From the NCBI GenBank assembly GCA_038373865.1, contig JAXGGA010002317.1, forward strand, positions 1 to 64,000: a DNA stretch of 64,000 nt, given 5' to 3'. The notes below the pieces were generated by a model. That model was not told the origin of the DNA. It did no database searches and saw only the letters and a list, made by a program, of their open reading frames with translations. Positions 45,891 through 58,097 of the stretch are shown piece by piece. The translations under genes and the position numbers were made by a program. Position 1 is the first letter of the stretch, and each line of letters begins with the position of its first letter. This DNA comes from Uloborus plumipes (taxonomy: Eukaryota; Arthropoda; Arachnida; Araneae; Uloboridae).

Positions 45891-48010
45891 GGGACACCAT
45901 ATAATCAATATTCACTCTTTTTCACCAGTATATTTGATATTCAAATTTCAGTTTTTTTAGCTACAAAAAATTTTAACTTAATGTTTCCAAACAAGTAAGA
46001 AACTAACAAATTGACTTTAGAGTGTAACGTTTCGTATGTCTCAAGTATGTAAAAGGAGAACAACAAAATGCAATTTAAAATTAATTCTTCAGTACTTATG
46101 ACAAATCATGAGTCGAACCTCAATGACCAAGGTATCCATTAAATTAAGGTGCTTAATTTTCTTTTAACGCACTTCAACTTTTTAACAACGCTTTTTAAAA
46201 AGCGTTCTCGAATGAATGTTTCTAGAGCGAACTAGATTTTTCTCACCACCAGTATACACAATTCTGAACAAACAATTATATTTTAGCAAGACATATTTCA
46301 AGCCGAGGTACTTATTTTGGGATTTTTTTCGATAATTTTTTTTCGATTAAACCTGCTAATATCAAGCAAAATAAAAATAGTAAAATGTATCAAAATGCTT
46401 GATCAAGGTTGCATGGGTAATTAGATTGGTTACACAAAAACGTTTGAAAACATAGTGAACTTCTGTAATTAATATTTTAACTTCACGCAGAGTTTTAGAT
46501 TCAAACTTTTTACAACGTCAACTGTATTTTCTATGATTTTGAAGAGTCAACTCTGCTGTCAGAAGCCGTTTATTTTACATTAAGTTATTTAACATTATAA
46601 TTTTTATGGTGTAATTTCATGAATGTGAAGGAATTTATACTCCTGACAAAATGCGTAAAATGTCATTAAACTGCTTGTACAGCAACTGTCGTGTTAATCA
46701 ATCGACATAAATTGGTAGAATAAAGATCATTCGCCATATTGAGTATCTGGCGAAAGCTCGAATCGCATAGTGAATACGACCATATAACTATTTAAATCTG
46801 ACGGGCTTTAAGTAAATTCAAGATTATAGTCTTAAAATATTTTCCACTAAGCACTTGACTAACTGAGATTTGAGTTGGTTGCACATTACAGTAAAAAGTG
46901 CATTAAAATTATATTAACAGATAGATTTTGAAACAAAATACAGAAAAAAAATTAATCTTTTTTTTATTGTGAACTTCGAAATTACGAAACTTTAACTAGC
47001 TTATGATTTTGAACTGGGAAATTTTAAACATATGTTATAAAGTTGTAGTTTTAAACTTTTTTTTTTATTCAATGGGCATTCTTTGTTTAAATGGGACAGC
47101 AGTTAAAATTTAAAACCTTTGGAATTATATTAACCATTTCGATAATTGAAAGCTCTCTTTTTCTTTTCAAATATAACAAATAATAAGTTATATTGGTTCG
47201 TTTTTCATGCTGTAAGTAGCTATCAATAGAAAGTGTTTATTTACTACTCATTTCTGATTTCTTTTAGCTGTATCGAAAAACCACTTTCAAATATGAAATT
47301 AAAATGCAATAAATCATCTTGTTCTATAAACATCAAAAGAATAGGGCAAAAAACTATAATTATAAGTTGATCAATAAATGTAAGTTTTTCAAAGCACAAC
47401 TCAGCTGTGAAATAAAATATACAACTAAAAAAATCACGCATGAAAAATAAAATATCATCGCTTTCACCTGAAACCATCGATCACAATACGTTAGTATTGA
47501 ATTTCTCGGATTCATATCACTTTCCCTCTTAAACTTTTAATAGACAGTAAGGGAGGTGGGCGGGGATCAAAACAGCGCCTGACACATATGCAGGACTTTC
47601 ATCGGTAATGTCTAAATTCCGTGACACAATGCAAGAAGAATTGCATATGATTTCGAGCGCTTGCTTCAGTACTCTTGGAGAAAGATGGATTCATGTTTTC
47701 AAATTTCCTGTAGAACACGAATGTAATTGTCAACCGTAACTTAGATCTGCACTGTTATAAGTTCACTTCGGTTGCTTCAATATCACTCGGAAAATGTTTG
47801 ACAAATCTAATTTTCAAATTCATTTCCAGAAAGTATGTTGGTTTTTCACTTTTTAAGAATGACACATCGTAAAGTATGTAACCGTTGAAAGACTTCGCTT
47901 TCTGAAATTGATTCGGCCTTGTCTTAGTGATAAGTTATTTTTTATTCATGTTGATATATTTTTAGAATTAATGAAAAATAACTATTAAAACTGGGAAATA
48001 TAAGCTTGCA

Positions 48011-48057
48011 ATAGTATAAGTTCTTCATTAACCCTGTTTATGAAGAACTTATACTAT
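48011..48057. repeat. Perfect 18-bp hairpin
   Basis: ATAGTATAAGTTCTTCAT pairs without mismatch with ATGAAGAACTTATACTAT across an 11-base spacer. There is no U-run or gene context to suggest a terminator or RNA gene. It may be a miniature foldback element or a precursor-like stem. Confidence 0.8.
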
Positions 48058-49457
48058 ACTAAAGTAAATACAAATATTTGAAAAAAAAATCAATATATAT
48101 TAAATCTAACTTTTAAAGCAAATACCAAACATCAAAAAAAGCAAATATCCCATCCAGAAAATTCAGTTTTTCCCTTGTTAGGGATTATCAGCCTGAGACA
48201 GCCATAACAGAGTTGAGGGCAGTAAACCTCTCGTAACAGCAAAGAGCCTTATCCCGACTATGTGGCGCTAAATTGTGGCTTATCTAAGGCTAAATGTTTC
48301 TAATCGCTAAGTAATTATGTAGGATCACTTAATAACAATATCATTAGGTATTATCTCTGCATAGGCCTATGTTACACTATGTACAATGTGCAAATATCTA
48401 ACAACTTTCTCAGTATGAAGTAGTAACTTACCGACCTTGAAAGAGAGGGGGGCTTAACAAAGCCAAGCACTGCAATGAGAGGTCTATTGTATTAAAAACT
48501 TACCGACCTTAATCCAAGGCGAAGGAAGAACTACCGTAAAATGGGGTGAATCGCACTTTTCAGCCTTAATTGCAAAAAAAGTAGTTAAAAGATTTTTTTA
48601 ATTTGATTTTTTGGGTAAAAACTCCAGTCTTTCTTTGCTTTTGATATTCCAAGCAAAGACAAAACATTTCGAACAGTTATTATTTATATATATAGGAATT
48701 TAGGAGTGTTCCTAATCACCCCGCTGATAGGGGTCAATCGGAACACATGTTAAAATTTTTATTTTTTTCCATTTATCCTGTAATAGGTCTCACAAATATG
48801 AGTAATATTGATGGGGAAGAATAAGAACAGATAGTTATTGTCAAATAAAAATTTATTTTCTGTACCAGTAAACGTTTATGATTTATCAAAATTTAAAATG
48901 ATTTTGAACTTATGAAAAATTGAAATTAATTTTACGAAATGCTTTTGAATTGAAATACAAAGCTGTAACATAAATTGCAGTCACTCATATCAGCCATAAA
49001 TATGTACTTGACCTTAAAACTAACAGTTGTGGCTTGGCTTAAGTTTTTTAATAACATCTTCTGGGATGAACGTTGCCATTTTATTTAGTTTCTTAAAATC
49101 TCTGGGTTTTGGGGATTGTCCTGTAAGATTTTCCTACTTATTCACTACTGTCTGTGTGCTGGACTTTTGCTACATAAAGTCCATGACTTTCCCCCATGTA
49201 TTTTAGGTAAAAAAAAGTCTCCTGGAGCAAAAATCTTTTGAAATCTGCAATTTTCTGTCATTCTAAGATCTAGTTGCTTACGAAAAGAGATAAACAGTAA
49301 TAAATCTTTGTTCTTGCCTTGACTAGAAGAATTCGGGTTAGAATCTTGATTTTTCAAACAGTTTCCTTTAAATAAGTTTGAATCGGAACAACAGAACAAA
49401 GTGTTCCGATACACCCCGCAATTTTTTTTTCCTATGGCCTTTTTCAGAATTCTTTTT

Positions 49458-50053
49458 AACCGACTTCAAAAAAGGAGGAGGTTCTCAATTCAAAGCGTAT
49501 ACCTTTTTTTTTGTTTGTTCGCACATAACATCTGACCTACTGAACCGATTTGAACGATTTTTTTAATTGATAGGAGATGGTGTAACTTAGGTACCATATA
49601 CTCATATGACGATATTTGTCCATTAGAAAAAAAGTTATGATCGAAAAACTAACATTTCATGGTCATTTAAAACAATATGTGCTATTGTAAATCCGTAACT
49701 CAATGAGCGACCCGATGGTCAAGTGGTTTTGCGCGTCATGTTGAAGTTCCCTGAAAGGAATGAGATCGAGTCCAGGTCTGCAAGGATTTCATACGCAACT
49801 ACAATTCAACTATAAATTTAAATTTTAATGGATTCATTTCATTGATTACCACACATTCGTGTAATGGTACAAATATTCTGCTTTTAATTTTCATTGGTTT
49901 CTCTGAAAAAATGTTGGCAAAATATGGTTAAATATCATTTTACCTATCGTTTTTGCGCCGACTTCAAAACTTATGTTTAAAAGTAGTTTCGATGGTGTTC
50001 AAAGAAAAAAATTATTTTTTACTTTTTAGAGCAATTTCCAACTGAAGTCGGTT
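49458..50053 (+). mobile_element. AACCGACTTC-ended repeat containing a tRNA-like segment
   Basis: The element starts AACCGACTTCAAAAAAGGAG and ends GAAGTCGGTT, giving a 10-bp inverted terminus, with a third GCCGACTTCAAAA near 49955. A widespread arthropod repeat begins with this same motif (recalled family knowledge, not checked here). Inside lies a 75-base tRNA-like unit at 49707-49781. No transposase is present. Target duplications are unclear. Confidence 0.65.
49707..49781 (+). repeat. tRNA-like unit (SINE head)
   Basis: Starting GCGACCCGATGGTCAAGTGG, it has an A-box-like GATGGTCAAGTGG and a B-box-like GATCGAGTCC spaced about 45 bases apart, and it ends GGTCTGC, which partly pairs with the start. 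The stems are too mismatched for a working tRNA. It lies inside the AACCGACTTC element. Confidence 0.55.
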
Positions 50054-50164
50054 CTATTTTGTTTCCAAAAATATTTTATTATGACACAATTTTTAAAAAG
50101 TATAAATTCTAATGTGATATTCTGTTGTTCAGAGACATGCATAATTGAAACAGACCACTCTTAG

Positions 50165-50272
50165 CCCAAGTAGCACACTTCGTTTTTTAAAGGTTGTAAA
50201 ATGGTTATTAACGTTGTGACAACGGATTAAAAACGTTTATAAAACGTTTAAACGTTTTTTGTGCTACCTGGG
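50165..50272. mobile_element. CCCAAGTAGC MITE, copy 3
   Basis: A 108-bp element with ends CCCAAGTAGCACAC and GTGCTACCTGGG. It is nearly identical to copy 2 (29778-29904) apart from one fewer AAACGTTTA iteration. TA follows at 50273-50274 and TAG precedes it, so one base may have been added at the left junction. It is nested in the 48534-50550 element. Confidence 0.85.
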
Positions 50273-50848
50273 TAGGTTTAAAATATAAGAAGGTTTGTTC
50301 TTACATATGAAGTTTTGCAATCTATGAAAACGTGAAGTTTTCTAGCATTCCACGTGCAGCCCTCCTTATAAGCTAGTACAGCTGCCAGATTTACGAAAGT
50401 CATTTTTTTCTACTTCCTATGATCTTACCTTTCTTTAAAAAAAATTAACGGCGAAAAATAACCAGTAGTATATTTATGAAGAATTTCTTTGTACGATCGG
50501 GAAGTTTTGTTCCGATTGACCCCGCTGTTCCTATACACCCCATTTTACGGTACATATAATCCACCTCCAGGTCGGTCATACCATCCAGAGACTGGAATTT
50601 CGTTGTTATTAGAACTCGTCAGTCTGGACTAGGCAGTAACTGTTGCTAAAGACAAGAAACATGAAACAGAAAATAAGATGCCCAAACAAACAGAAACTAA
50701 AATACAACTAGCACACCAGCGAAAGACCGGAGTAATGGTACAGTTCTATTCGTAAATTGAAGGCAAAACTCGTGTATTAATAGGTTACCTCCCCAAAGCC
50801 AGGGTTCAAGCAGAACTACTTGACTGAAGAATATTGTAATATGTCATA

Positions 50849-51416
50849 CACTGTCCAGCGCAATGAATAGTAGGAAATAAAAGAAACGGAACTTCGAAAC
50901 AAATTGAAAACTTTATTGAAATAAACATTAAAAACCAAGAAAATTACATGCCACTTACCATACCAGACATGCCACTACTTGATTTTGAATATTACACCAC
51001 ATAGATGATCACCATCACGTTTAGCGCTTTACTTTAGGCGTCGAATGAAAACTTCCAGCAACCAATCCAGTAAGTGCAATGGGATCTCCTCCACACAGCG
51101 GTACGCATCTTTCCTTAAGTTCAGTCACAGTATGAAGATGTGTATACAAGGAAAGTATATACGTACAGCTGTGGAAAAGATCCTATTGAACGTGCTGGAT
51201 CGGGTTGTGCAAGTTTTCATTCAACGCCTGAAGAAAAGATCCTGATCGTGATGGCGACCATCTGTACAGTGCATATTTAAAATCAAGTAACAGCATGTAT
51301 AGTATGGTAAATGGCATGCATTTATCTTTGTTTTCAATGTTTGTTTCAATGAAATTTTCAATTGATTTCAAAGTTGCGTCTCTTTTATTTATTACTATTC
51401 ATTACGCCGGACCCTG
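50849..51416. mobile_element. Foldback MITE, ~280-bp arms, TA-flanked
   Basis: The whole 568-bp segment is one large inverted repeat. GCGCAATGAATAGTA near the left end mirrors TACTATTCATTACGC near the right end, and CATGCCACTTACCATAC mirrors GTATGGTAAATGGCATG. The inner arms include TCGAATGAAAACTT / AAGTTTTCATTCAACG. The outer ends resemble CAGGGTCCGGCG and are flanked by TA (50847-50848 and 51417-51418), a mariner-type signature. The frames at 51045-51245 and 51183-51371 are mirror products. Confidence 0.82.
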
Positions 51417-51419
51417 TAC

Positions 51420-54400
51420 AATATTATTCACTATGTTCTAAGGAATATATGTTTTTGCGCTGTTGACTTTAAATTTTGAAAATCATAGTTGCCTTTCCGT
51501 CCTAAATGTCACAGCATTTTTTCTTCATCTAAGAGCATCATCTCATACTATCAATAACATATATAGAGATGTAATTAAATACAACTTTAATAGGCCATCA
51601 ACGTTGATCTTTCAATGTTATGCCCCCGCTTTTAATACATATTACAGTTTACCATCCCCAAAAAGCACACGAAGTTAGTATTGAACTCTTTCACAAACTC
51701 AAAAACAACAAAGTTTAGCAGCAAATCATTGCTAGACGCGGAACAGTAAGAAAACAAAAGAGAATCTACTGATAAATATCCTGGGGCTGGGAATTCATTC
51801 TCAGTAGTGATGTGAGGGAAGACCATTAATCATCATTCTCTGTTTAGCATTGGGCTATCTACCATGTGCTGCATCTGATGACAGTTGTGATAGTGGAAGA
51901 TGTATTGTGTGTATTCCAAATTCATGGCTCAAGGCTCTATTATTTTCTTTTGCCTTTCGTGGGAGATTTTTTACGACAAAGAGATGGTTTAATTTGGTTA
52001 GGAGGAAGTTGATGTTTGAGTTATAGCATTTTGTGCTTCAACTATTACAAAGTATGGTAAATGTTATTGTTTCTGACGATATTAAAGGTGGTTTAGACAT
52101 TAAATCGACATATTTCTCGCCAGGACTACATATGAAAAGACATATGAAAAATTTTTATAATTAGAAAGGGCAGGTAACTTTATCGGAGATGCTTTGAAAA
52201 GAATATAAACTTAAATGATACAGAATATGCAGATTGTTCAAATTGTAAAAGAAGCAATCTACTTTTTAGTGGAAAGAGATTGTATTAGTAACTCTGGATG
52301 GGTGCTGTTGTACAGTAAGATTTGTATTTTTTTTTCTTCTTTTTTTTTACGTTTATCTAGGATTTGAACTTTTCACGCGTTTCACTAGAAACTTTAAAAT
52401 GTTCACTTACGTCCTTATTTAGTGCAGGTGGTGTAAATGAAATGAACCTAAAATTTATTGTTAAAATATTTTTTTTATCAATATGAAATAATTCAGCCGT
52501 GGCCCCCTTTGCAAAAATTATGGCTCTTTTATTTTAATTTTCCCTGTAGCTCCCTAAATTTGTTTCTGTGGTCCACAAGGAGACTACATGGAATCGTTAA
52601 GCCCCGACGGTTTAGTCGTCTTAGCCTGTATGTACACAGTATAAGGGCCCCTATGAATGTTCCCCGTTGAGAAACTAGTTTAGACCGAAATTCCAGGTCT
52701 TCATTAAGTTGTAAAGCACCTTCTATAAAAACTCTTCTGGTTTTTAAAGTTACTGCTCATGTGGAAAAGGGGATCACTCCAATAATGTTAGTGGACTTCA
52801 AGTTGAATAATAGTTTCGTATTATTTTATTTCTAAACAAGATATAATTATTTTCTGATATTATTTCTGACTGCTTTTCGCCACTCACTCATCATTATTAA
52901 TTTAGATTATATTTCCTAATTTTAAGAAATCGTTTACATAATCTCAGAGGATATCATGCGAAAAAAATTTCAAAATTAACTGCATTTCATTCAGCATAAA
53001 TATGTTGAAACTATGACTAACGTATCAAATCTATTCGATAATCCTTTTGGCAATTAAGTCTTAACGTTTACAGAAAATATATAATAAATACATAAACTCA
53101 TTTTTACTAAAACGTAAACATATGTACAACACAGTAATGTAAAAAAGATCGACTCATATTTAGAGATACAAGAACTCTTTTTCCAAAGCAAAGAAATGAG
53201 CTTATGGACGAAAAGACTTCCGGCAAAAGCTTTTGTACCCTCTTGTTAACCTTAACACATGTCTACAGGCTTTTCTCAAATTTTGTACTTTTTTTACGTT
53301 GCTGTTTATATTTTAATAGCCTTTACTCAGTTCACTCTTTCTGCCATAAGCACTTTTAAAATTTTCCAAATGTACAATTTGTCATATAATCCGAAGTTCA
53401 AGTAGAAATATCTTCCGGAAAACCTTTTCAGAGTTTTTCTTTTGAGATATTTTTAACCAAGATGGCGAAATGAAAAGGGAGAAAATGCTGTGATTCAACA
53501 GCATCAACATATACGTGGCGCTTACAACTCGCAAGGGAATGCCGGTGTCTTCAAGTAATGTAATTCAAGAAGCCTCCTATTTTACGGATGTGAAGAAGTA
53601 AGGAATAGCAATGAAAACGCCAGAACCACGGATTTTTGATTCCCTTTTCTTTAGGAATGAGATAGAACATCCCCAGGCTTTGCTCTCACTTATTCCCCAA
53701 CTGGGAAGATTTCATTCAATAAGATTTCGAGGATTGATTCCTCAAATGCTTTTTATATTTGTGCATGGAATTACAGCATTTCTTAATGGATTTGATAGAT
53801 GGTTTTATCTTTGATGGCTTCAAACTAAATGGATGTCTGTGGCCCTGCAGCTTTTTTTTTTTTAACTAAAGGGGCAAAATGAGTTTTTTGGCCTGTAAGA
53901 AAAAGCATTATTGTGTAAAAAAAAGTTCATTGTGGAAGTAGAGGAAAATATCATAAACTATGACTTTATGCTTTTTATTCCTTCACCAACTTCAAAATTT
54001 ATATAAATTTAAAGAAAATATCGTCGAGTAAATACTAAAACAGGGTAACTATAAATCATTTATTACTATTATGATCATAGTTATTATTATTTTTTTTTTT
54101 TAATTTCTTTATTCAACTCATGGAAAATATGAAAGCATGATTGAAATACTGATGAATTACAGTTTCTAACTTTTATTTAGTTGCAAATATTTATGACTTA
54201 TTTTAAGCAAAACTTTCAACAAAAGGGAAACTTTATATTTTGTCAAGTTTGTTGTTACTTAGTTGTAGTACTCAATCCACGATATAAAAAATCTCAATGT
54301 CGTCTAACGCTTTTAGTTGAAAACATTTTTGTTTATATGTTACGAAATCTTAAGAAAATTACTATTTGACTGAGACAGTTCTGCGAGACGTTTTCCAGAG

Positions 54401-56220
54401 CTCCAGTCCGCTAAACTGCAGTTGTGATGTAGTCAGTGGAGTTCATATGGGATGTAGCGCCCCCGATTAAGGAAAAAGAGTAGTCCTTTTTCATATAAAG
54501 TGGTTATACAATGTGTATAAACATAATATTCTACACAGTATACATTGCTACAAAATGTAAATAAATGTTTTATCAAATTAAAATAAGCCCTCTCGTCGCT
54601 TATTGAAAATGAAGAAAAGAGAAAAGTATTTACTTTATTACCTTATTTACTTTATTAAATAACAATAATAACACTATAAATACACTAATTAAAACGAAAG
54701 AAAATGAATGACCTTCTGAAATAAACTCCAGTTTCACCAAAGAAAGTGCAAAGAAATTCTGCAAGGAAAAATTCTCTTAAACTCATTAAAAAAATTTTAA
54801 AAAAATCACTGATTTTCGGTTGCTAGAGCTTTGAAATGTATATTCGGATTTTTTACATTAATTTTTCCGACGTTCTACTGTATTTCATCTTTTAAATTGC
54901 AATAAAAATGCCACTGCGAGTAGATTACTTCAAAGTAACACGAGGTTTTGCCTTTACGCTATTTATTCTTTTTTTTTTTTCAAACGGAACACCTGTACAC
55001 TCTTTCACCTAAAAAACATTCATCGTTTTTTTTATCTCATGGAGTATGCCTCCCATCTTCACTGTGATCATCAATCGAATTAAAATTCATCTCAAGAGAA
55101 TAATAAAAGTATGACTTCAAAAAACTTCAAATGTTTCCTATCGATTTTATGCAAAAAACAGCACCAGAGAAGTGTCTCTAACATTTTCCAGTTTTTCGTT
55201 AAGGGATACCTTACATGCATGAATGAGAGAGAAATCTCCTCTGCAAGACGACACTGTCTGTTTTTTAATAAGGAGTGACGTTTGATATGCAAAATAGAAG
55301 TGTTGAGAAATGCAAAGGAGAAAAAATGCATGAATAAACAGATGCGAAAAACTGGCGACAATAAACACACTGAAGGCCCAAAGCCGCTTCTTGACACGCA
55401 CATCACCACAAAGATGATGTCATTAAGAGTTTGAAAATAAAGGGAAAAAAGGAATAATTTAGATGGAGTTTCTTTTCTGGCGAAAATGGTATAAGATGTG
55501 ATGCTTTTAATTTTAAGTTCATGTTTTTATATTTGGAATACAAGTCTTAGACGCTAAACGTTAAGCGTATTCAGCACCATGATGAAATAAAAAACAATTG
55601 TTTGGAGTTCAATTGTATTTTAATATGTAAAATTTAAAACATCGGAGGTCTCCACCCCCACCCTTTTATTTATTTATGTATTTTCAAATTTTTATTTTAT
55701 TTATATTTTTTTTTATTGTTGAATTTCCCATCAAACCTATGTTATCTTATTGTCGTAGACAATTCATGTTGAAATTTTGCCTGTTTTAGCTTGATTTCCT
55801 AACGCTGCAAACTTAAACTATGGTCATGACAAAGTATTTATAAAAAGAGACCTTTTATAAATGTTTGCTTATACTACGTTCTCCATATGACAAACACACA
55901 TTGTTCATTTCTGTGTGAAGAAAAAAAAAGGAATGTTATTTTAAGTGCGGTGCGTATAAGTTTCAAGTCGATTACAGTTAAAGATAGGAACAATGGTTTC
56001 TTTTTTTTAATCAAAATGTATGACTTCGATGTTACAGTGCTAAAAAATAGGAAAATACTGAGCAACTTGTGTGTCTAATTTCTGACAGTAACATATTGGG
56101 TAAAAAGCAGAAATTCAGTAACCTTAATGAAATGAACTTCGAATCTTTCTGAAGAATTCGGAATCCTTCCCAATAAGAACTAATTACGTTTCTGGAAAAA
56201 ATCAGTAACATTTCATAACT
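51420..56220. other. Intergenic stretch, no supported gene
   Basis: Frames in this stretch are short and lack domains, splice context or repeat structure. A/T runs (for example 54087-54103) and TATTTAT-rich sequence near 55660-55720 are the only regularities seen by eye. Confidence 0.4.
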
Positions 56221-56224
56221 TCCA

Positions 56225-56410
56225 TTATGAAAGATATGTATGCTGAGGTTCCAATTTAAAACTAAAATATACGGTAATAAACTGTAAAACTAGTAAATTT
56301 ACAGTTTCTTACTACAAAGTTAGAAATTTTGCAGTTTATTACTGTAAAATGACAAATTTTTAGTTTATTTTCAAAAAATTAGCTGTATTATACTGTAAAA
56401 ACATTCATTT
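56225..56410. repeat. ACTGTAAA repeat, locus 2
   Basis: This segment contains GAGGTTCCAATTTAAAACT, GGTAATAAACTGTAAAAC, TTTGCAGTTTATTACTGT and TATTATACTGTAAAAAC, the same blocks in the same order as loci 1 and 3. It ends just before the TIR of the next element, which may have inserted beside or into it. Confidence 0.7.
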
Positions 56411-56535
56411 TTACTTTCTTCTATATCTATTATATAGAAGAAAGTATTGGTTTCGTAAAAATTTTCGAATGTCGAATTTTGACGGATTTGCACGTTTTGA
56501 GGTGCGCTGAGTCCATTTCGACCATTTTTGGAAAA

Positions 56536-56567
56536 TGTCTGTCTGTGTGTGTGTGTGTGTGTGTGTG
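56536..56567 (+). repeat. (TG)n microsatellite
   Basis: A run of about fifteen TG units flanked by TCTGTCTGTG on both sides, inside the 56413-57766 element. The TGTC/TG composition resembles the sub-terminal tracts of the Helitrons in this window. Confidence 0.9.
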
Positions 56568-56706
56568 TCTGTCTGTGTGTGAGTCTGTATGTGTGTGACC
56601 AGTTTTTGTGGCCGCGCTAGAGCAAAAACTACTGCATGAAATCGAACAAAAATTTTTTCACATATGCACCACCATGTGAACTGGTGCACCTGACTTTGTT
56701 TAGCGA

Positions 56707-57300
56707 ATTCCTCCAAGGGGGGTGGAGCAATCGCACGTGTTCTGCGCGTGGGTGATTGCTATATCTCAGGAAGTAACCGGCGGAATAAAACGAAAATTAG
56801 TCCATAGGTAGACCCTACCGAGTACAGGTGCTGATTTAATTTGCGTGTCAATATCTTGAAGGGGGGTGGAGCAATCGCACGTGTTCTGCGCGGGGGTGAT
56901 TGCTATATCTCAGGAAGTAACAAGCGGAATCAAACGAAAATTGGTCCATAGATAGACCCTATAGAGTACAGGTGCTGATTCAATTTGTGTGTCAGTATCT
57001 TGAAGGGGGGTGGAGAAATCGCACGTGTTCTGCGCGGGGGTGATTGCTATATCTCAGGAAGTAACAGGCGGAATCAAACGAAAATTGGTCCATAGGTAGA
57101 CCCTATTGAGTACAATCGCTGATTCAATTTGTTTGTCAATATCTTGAAGGGGGGTGGAGCAATCGCACGTGTTCTGCACGAGGGTGACTGCTATATCTCA
57201 GGAAGTAACCGGCGAAATCAAACGAAAATTGGTCCATAGGTAGACCCTATTGAGTACAGGTGCTGATTCAATTTGTGTGTCAATATCTCAAATGGGGGTG
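56707..57300 (+). repeat. 144-bp minisatellite array
   Basis: GGGGGGTGGAG anchors recur at 56717, 56861, 57005 and 57149, exactly 144 bp apart, with a fifth diverged anchor near 57293. Each unit contains CAATCGCACGTGTTCTGCGCG, GATTGCTATATCTCAGGAAG, CGAAAATTGGTCCATAG and AGACCCTA...GAGTACAGGTGCTGATT (shortened here to landmarks). Units differ at few positions, so the array expanded or homogenised recently. The GC content is well above that of the flanks. Confidence 0.92.
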
Positions 57301-58097
57301 GAGCAATCAAAAGTGCTTATTTTGTCATTGCACCTACTGTATCTCGGGAAATATTGCTGCGATTTGAATGAAATTTGGAATAACACTAACCCAATATGGA
57401 AGCAAGCATCGATTAAATTTTGGCGCCAATCGCCCCAGGGGGAGGGTGGGGTGATTTTTGCGCTTAGTCAACAATGCGAAAAATTAATTCATTAAAAAAT
57501 CGCTTTCACGCTATTTAATTATCAAAACAGCTGAAAACTTTCAATGATTTGAAATTTTTAACTGTTGCCAATTTCTTTTTACTAACAAATAAAATGTTTG
57601 CAATTAATCTAAACAAGGCTTTTGCAATGATTTCCAATTTCGCTCATTGATTCTGCATTTGCAGGGCTATTACGATAATTGGGAAATTGTAGCTGTCTCC
57701 AATTACTTGGGCGAGTACGTATTTTATTTTGTAACCGGAATTCATAAGATAGATATAGAAGAAAGTTTCGTGACGGCCACGACAGCTAGTTTACAGTGCA
57801 TGCAGGCTCCTAAAGCAAATGTCGCAGAAGCTAAGACAGGATTTCAAGCTAATACTGAACAGTTTATTTGCGAGCAACAATATCCAGAGGCTGCATTTCT
57901 CCATTGTTTGGGGCTCAGTCAATCGAGACCAGCTGTAAATGCCTGTTGCTAATTAGCCTGTTAGCTAAAAATGTTTTTCAGAACAGTGAGAAAAATCTGC
58001 ATTCGTGAAACTTGTAGCGACTAACGCTACTTTTAAAAATTTCTTGTTTTTGCAGGGAATTAGTGGAATCATAGAAGGTTGCTTGAAAATTATATGC

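Larger units (their letters stand above)
43060..48530. other. Intergenic stretch, mostly unassigned
   Basis: No coding exon or RNA gene is supported. A short frame at 43255-43515 has no recognisable features. A diverged three-unit tandem repeat (45501-45890) and a perfect hairpin (48011-48057) are listed separately. A C-run near 44236-44248 and the AAATGACGTGCCTG segment near 44412 may be a decayed hAT MITE. Confidence 0.4.
48534..50550. mobile_element. TA-flanked TIR element, 2.0 kb, with two nested repeats
   Basis: The ends are CCGTAAAATGGGGTG and CACCCCATTTTACGG, perfect inverted copies over 15 bp, flanked by TA on both sides (48532-48533 and 50551-50552). A second pair of related motifs (GGGGTCAATCGGAACA near 48727 and TTCCGATTGACCCCGC near 50509) lies inside. 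TA duplication suggests the Tc1/mariner/pogo group. The interior has an open frame at 49145-49414 on the minus strand, but no transposase motif was recognised. Two younger repeats (49458-50053 and 50165-50272) sit within it. Confidence 0.8.
56413..57766. mobile_element. Element bounded by ACTTTCTTCTATATC inverted ends
   Basis: The left end reads ACTTTCTTCTATATC and is itself a palindrome (…TATAGAAGAAAGT at 56433-56445). The right end reads GATATAGAAGAAAGT. Between them lie a TG-rich microsatellite (about 56536-56597), a 144-bp tandem array (56707-57300) and a diverged further unit. No transposase is evident. The right boundary may extend into TTCGTGACGGCCACGAC. The superfamily is not assigned. 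Confidence 0.6.

Noticed and set aside
48011..48057. Perfect hairpin as a microRNA precursor
   Set aside because: The stem is only 18 bp with an 11-base loop, shorter than a normal pre-miRNA, and no flanking extension pairs.
49145..49414. 89-codon minus-strand frame as a transposase
   Set aside because: No DDE-type or DNA-binding motif could be recognised; it may be a decayed fragment but this is unsupported.
51045..51371. Open frames on both strands as small genes
   Set aside because: They lie in the two arms of a large inverted repeat and mirror each other.
56707..57300. CRISPR-like array
   Set aside because: Units are contiguous 144-bp repeats without spacers, in eukaryotic DNA.
57647..57952. 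101-codon open frame after a possible acceptor
   Set aside because: Its first part overlaps the right end of the 56413-57766 element and no matching donor or homologous domain is visible; kept only as a weak possibility.
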